Positions 24,522 through 28,322 of a stretch of 28,322 nt of DNA are shown piece by piece. The DNA is from Albimonas sp041685625 (lineage in GTDB: Bacteria > Pseudomonadota > Alphaproteobacteria > Rhodobacterales > Rhodobacteraceae): NCBI GenBank assembly GCA_041685625.1, contig JAWLFJ010000044.1, positions 1 to 28,322 on the forward strand. The letters run 5' to 3'. Position 1 is the first letter of the stretch; the number at the start of each line of letters is the position of its first letter. The position numbers and the translations under genes were made by a program. The notes under the pieces are model-generated. The model was given only the letters and a program-made list of their open reading frames with translations. It was not told the DNA's origin and searched no databases.

Positions 24522-25656
24522 CGCGCCGGTCCTCCGCCTCCGGCGGATCCGGCGGAAACGCCTCGGCCGCCAGATACTCGGCCTGCGCCTCGCCCTCCAA
24601 CGTCGCCGCGAGGCCGCGATAGAGCCGCCCTTCCATGTACTTGCGCATGGCGAAGCGGAACAGCACGCCGATCGCCGCCGCCGCCGGCACCGCGATCAGC
24701 AGGCCCGTGAAGCCGAGCAGGTAGCCGAAGGCGGCGAGCGCGAACATCAGCGTCACCGGATGCAGCCCGACCGAGCCGCCGACGAGCTTCGGCGTCAGCA
24801 CGTTGCCCTCCACCGCCTGCCCGACGAGGAAGATGCCGGCGACCGTGAGGATCATGATCGGCTCGCCCCAGAACTGCGCCAGCGCCACGCCGAGCGAGAT
24901 CAGCCCCCCGGTGATCGAGCCGATGAAGGGGATGAAGCTGATCAGTCCCGCGAAGAAGCCGATGGCCAGCCCGAAGTCGAGGCCCACCGCCATCAGCGAC
25001 ACCGCGTAGAACGTGCCGAGGATGATGCAGACCGTGAGCTGCCCGCGCACGAAGCCCGCCAGCACCGAATCCACGTCCCCCGCGATCCGACGCACGGTGC
25101 GCACGTGATCGCGCGGGACGTAGGTGTCGATCCGCGCGATCAGCCGGTCCCAGTCCAGCAGCAGGTAGAAGGCGACCACCGGAGTCACGATCAACAGGGT
25201 CAGGAAGTCGATCACCGCGAGCCCGCCGGTCCAGGCGCTCTCCAGCGCCGAGACGCTCCACCCCTTGGCGCGCGCCTGCAGGTCGCTCACCGCCTCGGCC
25301 AGCGGCTCGCCCTCCTCGAGGGCGTCGGGGAAGCGCTCGCGGACATAGCCGTCGAGCCGGCCGGCGTAGTCGGGCAGCGTCTCCACCAGGCTCTGCGCCT
25401 GGTTGATCGCCGCGGGGATCAGGATCAGCAGCGCCGCGAGGAAGAGGCCGATCATCAGCAGCGTCACCAACGCCGTGGCGGCGAGCCGCGAGAGGCCCCG
25501 CGCCTCCAGCCGGTCGGCGACGGGATCGAGGAAATAGGCCAGCGCCGCCCCGGCCAGGAACGGCAGCAGCACGTCCGCCATCAGCCAGGCGAAGGCGATG
25601 AAGACCGCGAAGCCGATCGACCACCAGCGGATCTGTTCTCCGACGCTCAGCGCCAT
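24511..25656 (-). CDS. AI-2E family (PerM/TqsA-type) membrane permease
   Basis: The 381-residue protein has the typical AI-2E layout. Two N-terminal helices (about 12-45) with FLAGAALAYFLDPVADRLE in pieces and a third helix near 57-85 are followed by a soluble segment to about 150. Several C-terminal helices follow (about 150-170, 205-275, 300-345), including the family block GLISFIPFIGSITGG and later GFTGLLIAVPAAAAIG. Members export autoinducer-2 or act as ion antiporters, and most remain uncharacterised, so no substrate is assigned. AGGGAGG precedes the ATG. It heads the cluster with hdaA, ppk and ppx. A possible -35 (TTGAAA, minus, 25725-25720) lies upstream without a good -10. Confidence 0.88.
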   Translation of the reverse strand: MALSVGEQIRWWSIGFAVFIAFAWLMADVLLPFLAGAALAYFLDPVADRLEARGLSRLAATALVTLLMIGLFLAALLILIPAAINQAQSLVETLPDYAGRLDGYVRERFPDALEEGEPLAEAVSDLQARAKGWSVSALESAWTGGLAVIDFLTLLIVTPVVAFYLLLDWDRLIARIDTYVPRDHVRTVRRIAGDVDSVLAGFVRGQLTVCIILGTFYAVSLMAVGLDFGLAIGFFAGLISFIPFIGSITGGLISLGVALAQFWGEPIMILTVAGIFLVGQAVEGNVLTPKLVGGSVGLHPVTLMFALAAFGYLLGFTGLLIAVPAAAAIGVLFRFAMRKYMEGRLYRGLAATLEGEAQAEYLAAEAFPPDPPEAEDRRDAG

Positions 25657-25766
25657 GGCGCGCCTCCCTGCCCCGGTCCCGCGAGGACCGCGTCAGGGAA
25701 TGGCCCCTCCGCACGCGGATTTCAACGCCGCCGGCGCGCCCGGCCTCTCGCGGGGGGCTCGCGGCT

Positions 25767-25786
25767 CGGGGGGGATCGACCCCCCG
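25767..25786 (-). terminator. GC hairpin after nadK
   Basis: CGGGGGG (25767-25773) pairs with CCCCCCG (25780-25786) around a 6-nt loop, about 50 bases past the nadK stop and upstream of the AI-2E permease gene. It lacks a U-run in either direction, so termination is plausible but unproven. It would separate nadK from the permease-hdaA-ppk-ppx cluster. Confidence 0.4.
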
Positions 25787-25836
25787 CTCGCCGCGGCGCG
25801 GCCCCGCCGGGGGCGGGGACGCGCGGGGCGCCCGGC

Positions 25837-26658
25837 TCAGGCGAACTGCTCGCGAATCAGCCGTTCCTCGAGGCCGTGGCCCGGATCGAACAGCAGCGTG
25901 TGCGCCACCGTCCGGTCGAGCGCGATCTCCACCCGCTCGACATGGCGCACCTCGCGGTTGTCGGCGGTGGCCGAGACCGGACGGTGCTCCGGCTCCAGCA
26001 CCTCGAGCGTCACCGTCGCCGTCGTCGGCAGCAGCGCCCCGCGCCAGCGCCGCGGGCGGAACGCCGAGACCGGCGTCAGCGCCAGGATCTCGGCGCCGAT
26101 GGGGATGATCGGACCGTGCGCCGAATAGTTGTAGGCGGTCGAGCCCGCCGGCGTCGCGACCATCACCCCGTCGCAGACCAGCTCGCGCATGCGCTCGCGC
26201 CCGTCGATCAGGATCCGCACCTTCGCCGCCTGATGGCGCTCGCGCAGCAGGCTGACCTCGTTGATCGCCCGCTCGGTGCGCAGCGCCCCGTCCCGGCAGA
26301 GCGCCGTCATGCGCAGGGGACTGATCACCGCCGGCTCGGCCTCGGCCAGCCGCTCGAGGAGACCGTCCTCGACGTAGTCGTTCATCAGGAAGCCGACGGT
26401 GCCGCGATGCATCCCGTAGACCGGCACGCCCGTGCCCTCCAGCGCCTGCAGCGTCGCCAGCATCAGCCCGTCGCCGCCGAGCGCCACGACCACGTCGGCC
26501 TCCCCCGCCTCGGCCTGCCCGTAGCGCCCGGTCAGCCGGTCATGCGCGATCTCGGCCGCCGGCGCCCCGGAGCGCACGAAGCGGATGCGCGGCGCGAAGG
26601 GCAGCCTGACGTCCGGCGTCGCGGCCCGGTCGCCGGCGGTGGGGGGCGAGGTGATCAT
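25837..26658 (-). CDS. nadK: NAD kinase
   Basis: NAD kinase phosphorylates NAD to NADP. The 273-residue protein has the GGDG nucleotide-binding loop (61-64, in VVALGGDGLMLATLQ) and the NE/D motif NEVSLLRERHQ (133-143). The family block CDGVMVATPAGSTAYNYSAHGPI lies at 162-184. Length and the start of the core (PRIRFVRSGAPAAEIAHDRL, 23-42) fit alphaproteobacterial NadK. ATG 26658 is the first start before this core, although its ribosome-binding site is weak. The only purine-rich candidate (AGGGAC) lies 12 bases upstream, inside the arm of a long hairpin. The gene is divergent from glyA. Confidence 0.95.
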   Translation of the reverse strand: MITSPPTAGDRAATPDVRLPFAPRIRFVRSGAPAAEIAHDRLTGRYGQAEAGEADVVVALGGDGLMLATLQALEGTGVPVYGMHRGTVGFLMNDYVEDGLLERLAEAEPAVISPLRMTALCRDGALRTERAINEVSLLRERHQAAKVRILIDGRERMRELVCDGVMVATPAGSTAYNYSAHGPIIPIGAEILALTPVSAFRPRRWRGALLPTTATVTLEVLEPEHRPVSATADNREVRHVERVEIALDRTVAHTLLFDPGHGLEERLIREQFA

Positions 26659-26669
26659 CGGCGGGGCCC

Positions 26670-26712
26670 GTCCCTCGGGGCGCGGCCCCCTTCGGGCCGC
26701 GCGCCGAGGGAC
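26670..26712. repeat. 43-bp near-perfect hairpin between nadK and glyA
   Basis: The arms 26670-26688 and 26694-26712 are 19 bases each, complementary except for one central mismatch, with loop CCTTC. The hairpin ends 12 bases before the nadK start codon on the minus strand, and its arm contains the only Shine-Dalgarno-like sequence for nadK. It may fold in the nadK leader and limit translation, or it may be a repetitive extragenic palindrome. No second copy was noticed in the window. Confidence 0.8.
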
Positions 26713-26785
26713 CATGACGCGCCGGTCCCGCGGCTTCAAGGCCGCCTCCGCCCGCGCCGCGAAGCCGCGCCTCGCGCGCGAGGGC

Positions 26786-26814
26786 GTGTCAAACGGCCCC
26801 GGACGCGCTATGAC
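26786..26814 (+). promoter_or_regulatory. Possible glyA promoter
   Basis: GTGTCA (26786-26791), a 17-base spacer and TATGAC (26809-26814) match the sigma-70 hexamers at four positions each. Transcription would start near 26821, giving a leader of about 72 nt. The leader ends in GGGAGA before the ATG. I saw no recognisable riboswitch in it. Confidence 0.45.
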
Positions 26815-26892
26815 CTCGCAGGATCGCGCCCGTCGCGGCTCCGGCGGAGCGCGCGGGGCGCCGACCGCCGCAGGCAGACACGGGAGACCCCC

Positions 26893-28188
26893 ATGGACGC
26901 GCAGACCCGCGACCCCGGCTTCTTCGAAGAGACCCTCGCCAAGCGCGACCCCGAGATCGCCGCCGCCATGGACCGCGAACTCGAGCGCCAGCGCGACGAG
27001 ATCGAGCTGATCGCCTCCGAGAACATCGTCAGCCGCGCCGTGATGGAGGCGCAGGGCGGCGTGATGACCAACAAGTACGCCGAGGGCTATCCGGGCCGGC
27101 GCTACTACGGCGGCTGCCAGTATGTCGACGAGGCCGAGCGCCTCGCCATCGACCGCGCCTGCCGGATCTTCAACTGCGGCTTCGCCAACGTGCAGCCCCA
27201 TTCCGGCAGCCAGGCCAACCAGGCGGTGTTCCTCGCGCTCATCAGGCCGGGCGACACGATCCTCGGCATGGACCTCTCGGCCGGCGGCCACCTCACCCAC
27301 GGCGCCAAGCCCAACCTCTCGGGCAAGTGGTTCGACGCCGCGCATTACGGCGTGCGCCGCCAGGACGGCCTGATCGACTACGACGAGGTCGCCCGCGTCG
27401 CCGAGGAGCGCCAGCCGAAGCTGATCATCGCCGGCGGCTCCGCCGTCCCCCGCACCATCGACTTCGCGAAGTTCCGCGAGATCGCGGATTCGGTCGGCGC
27501 GTATCTTCTGGCCGACGTCGCCCACTACGCCGGGCTGATCGCGGGCGGCGTCTATCCCTCGCCCTTCCCGCACGCGCACGTCGTGACCACCACGACGCAC
27601 AAGACCCTCCGCGCCGCGCGCGGCGGCATGATCCTCACGAACGACGAGAGCATCGCCAAGAAGGTCAACTCGGCGATCTTCCCCGGCCTGCAGGGCGGCC
27701 CGCTGATGCACGTCATCGCCGGCAAGGCGGTCGGCTTCGGCGAGGCCCTCCGCCCCGAGTTCCGCGCCTATGCCGAGGCGGTGGTCGCCAACGCCCGGGC
27801 CCTCGGCGAGGTGCTGATGCAGGGCGGGCTCGACCTCGTGACCGGCGGCACCGACACCCATCTCGTCCTCGTCGACCTGCGCCCCAAGGGCGTGACCGGC
27901 AAGGACGCCGAGGAGTCGCTCGGCCGCGCCCACATCACCTGCAACAAGAACGGCATCCCGTTCGATCCGGAGAAGCCGACGATCACCTCCGGGATCCGCC
28001 TCGGCACGCCGGCCGCCACCACCCGCGGCTTCGACGCCGAGGCGTTCCGCGAGGTCGGCCGCCTGATCGTCGAATGCCTCGACGGCCTCGCCGCCAACGG
28101 CCCCGACGGCAACGCCGAGGTCGAGGCCGCGGTGCGCGGGAAGGCGACGGCGCTCTGCCGACGTTTCCCGATCTACACGCATCTCTGA
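26893..28188 (+). CDS. glyA: Serine hydroxymethyltransferase
   Basis: GlyA is a PLP enzyme that interconverts serine and glycine, loading one-carbon units onto tetrahydrofolate. The 431-residue protein has ELIASENIVS (38-47), the tetrahydrofolate-site region NKYAEGYPGRRYYGG (60-74), DVAHYAGLIAGG (208-219) and the PLP lysine Lys237 in TTTTHKTLR (232-240). Several usually fixed positions differ: GGSAV where GGSAY is normal (Val185), LRAARGG for LRGPRGG after the lysine, and TPAATTRGF for TPAGTTRGF. The catalytic residues themselves are kept, so it should be active. GGGAGA precedes the ATG. GC hairpins follow the stop. Confidence 0.95.
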   Translation: MDAQTRDPGFFEETLAKRDPEIAAAMDRELERQRDEIELIASENIVSRAVMEAQGGVMTNKYAEGYPGRRYYGGCQYVDEAERLAIDRACRIFNCGFANVQPHSGSQANQAVFLALIRPGDTILGMDLSAGGHLTHGAKPNLSGKWFDAAHYGVRRQDGLIDYDEVARVAEERQPKLIIAGGSAVPRTIDFAKFREIADSVGAYLLADVAHYAGLIAGGVYPSPFPHAHVVTTTTHKTLRAARGGMILTNDESIAKKVNSAIFPGLQGGPLMHVIAGKAVGFGEALRPEFRAYAEAVVANARALGEVLMQGGLDLVTGGTDTHLVLVDLRPKGVTGKDAEESLGRAHITCNKNGIPFDPEKPTITSGIRLGTPAATTRGFDAEAFREVGRLIVECLDGLAANGPDGNAEVEAAVRGKATALCRRFPIYTHL

Positions 28189-28203
28189 TCGCGCCGGCCC
28201 CGC

Positions 28204-28263
28204 GCGGCGCGCCTCCCTCTCCGGCGGAGGTCTCCCGCGCGCCGCCGCCCCCTTGCGGGGGCG
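28204..28263 (+). terminator. Two GC hairpins downstream of glyA
   Basis: GCGGCGCGC (28204-28212) pairs with GCGCGCCGC (28237-28245), enclosing a second small stem. Immediately after, CGCCCCC (28246-28252) pairs with GGGGGCG (28257-28263) around TTGC. Neither is followed by a T-run. They start 15 bases after the glyA stop and may end or stabilise the transcript. Confidence 0.4.
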
Positions 28264-28322
28264 CCGGCGCCATGGGCCCGGCGGCGCGGCCGGGGTCCTT
28301 GCGGACCCGTGCCCGCGCCGCG

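Noticed and set aside
26820..26892. A glycine or tetrahydrofolate riboswitch in the glyA leader
   Set aside because: The inferred leader is only about 72 nt and shows none of the conserved cores I know for these classes.
23992..28188. A 1398-codon plus-strand frame that joins onto glyA
   Set aside because: Only the part from ATG 26893 is GlyA. The upstream part is the shadow of hdaA, the AI-2E permease gene and nadK, and a ribosome-binding site marks the true start.

Overview
This is a very GC-rich segment (roughly 70% or more by eye) of an alphaproteobacterial chromosome. The gene set points to Rhodobacterales or a close relative: a short ProS, DUF4167, HdaA beside polyphosphate kinase, a single LolC/E permease with LolD, prfA-prmC, and rodZ next to ispG. 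The genus cannot be named from the sequence alone. Almost everything is chromosomal housekeeping. The exception is the left end (about 1-1790), which looks like an accessory patch.

Layout. Positions 1-697 have no convincing gene and end in a degenerate 11-bp tandem array (474-583). Next come a ParD-type antitoxin gene without a visible toxin (698-934, minus) and an AT-richer DUF4145 gene with a zinc-ribbon-like N-terminus (1063-1770, minus). The DUF4145 ribosome-binding site abuts the stop codon of dnaE (1790-5260, minus). To the right are a sterol desaturase-family gene (5511-6257) and an agmatinase-family gene broken by one in-frame TAG (6262-7206). A DUF1295 membrane protein (7321-8130, minus) is divergent from rodZ (8383-9618), which is followed by ispG and a DUF1499 gene. 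Then come a tiny secreted Cys-rich protein on the minus strand, a predicted three-domain envelope protein (YscW/YbaY-like, MliC-like, META), prfA-prmC and a DUF4167 gene.

From 16112 to 26658 the genes are on the minus strand: proS-lolC-lolD, then nadK, then an AI-2E-family permease-hdaA-ppk-ppx cluster. Between proS and ppx lies a 331-bp spacer with an AT-rich core and a classical rho-independent terminator pointing the opposite way to both neighbours. This suggests an unannotated plus-strand small RNA. The window closes with glyA (26893-28188, plus), divergent from nadK across a spacer holding a long near-perfect hairpin.

Functions group into replication (DnaE; HdaA as regulator of DnaA), translation (PrfA with its methylase PrmC; ProS), envelope and lipoprotein traffic (LolCD, RodZ, META protein), isoprenoid synthesis (IspG), polyphosphate metabolism (Ppk, Ppx), NADP supply (NadK) and one-carbon metabolism (GlyA). 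I saw no tRNA, rRNA, insertion sequence, phage gene or CRISPR array. The observations most worth following are the candidate small RNA at about 19838-19896, the 11/33-bp array, the DUF4145 insertion behind dnaE, and the amber codon in the agmatinase gene.
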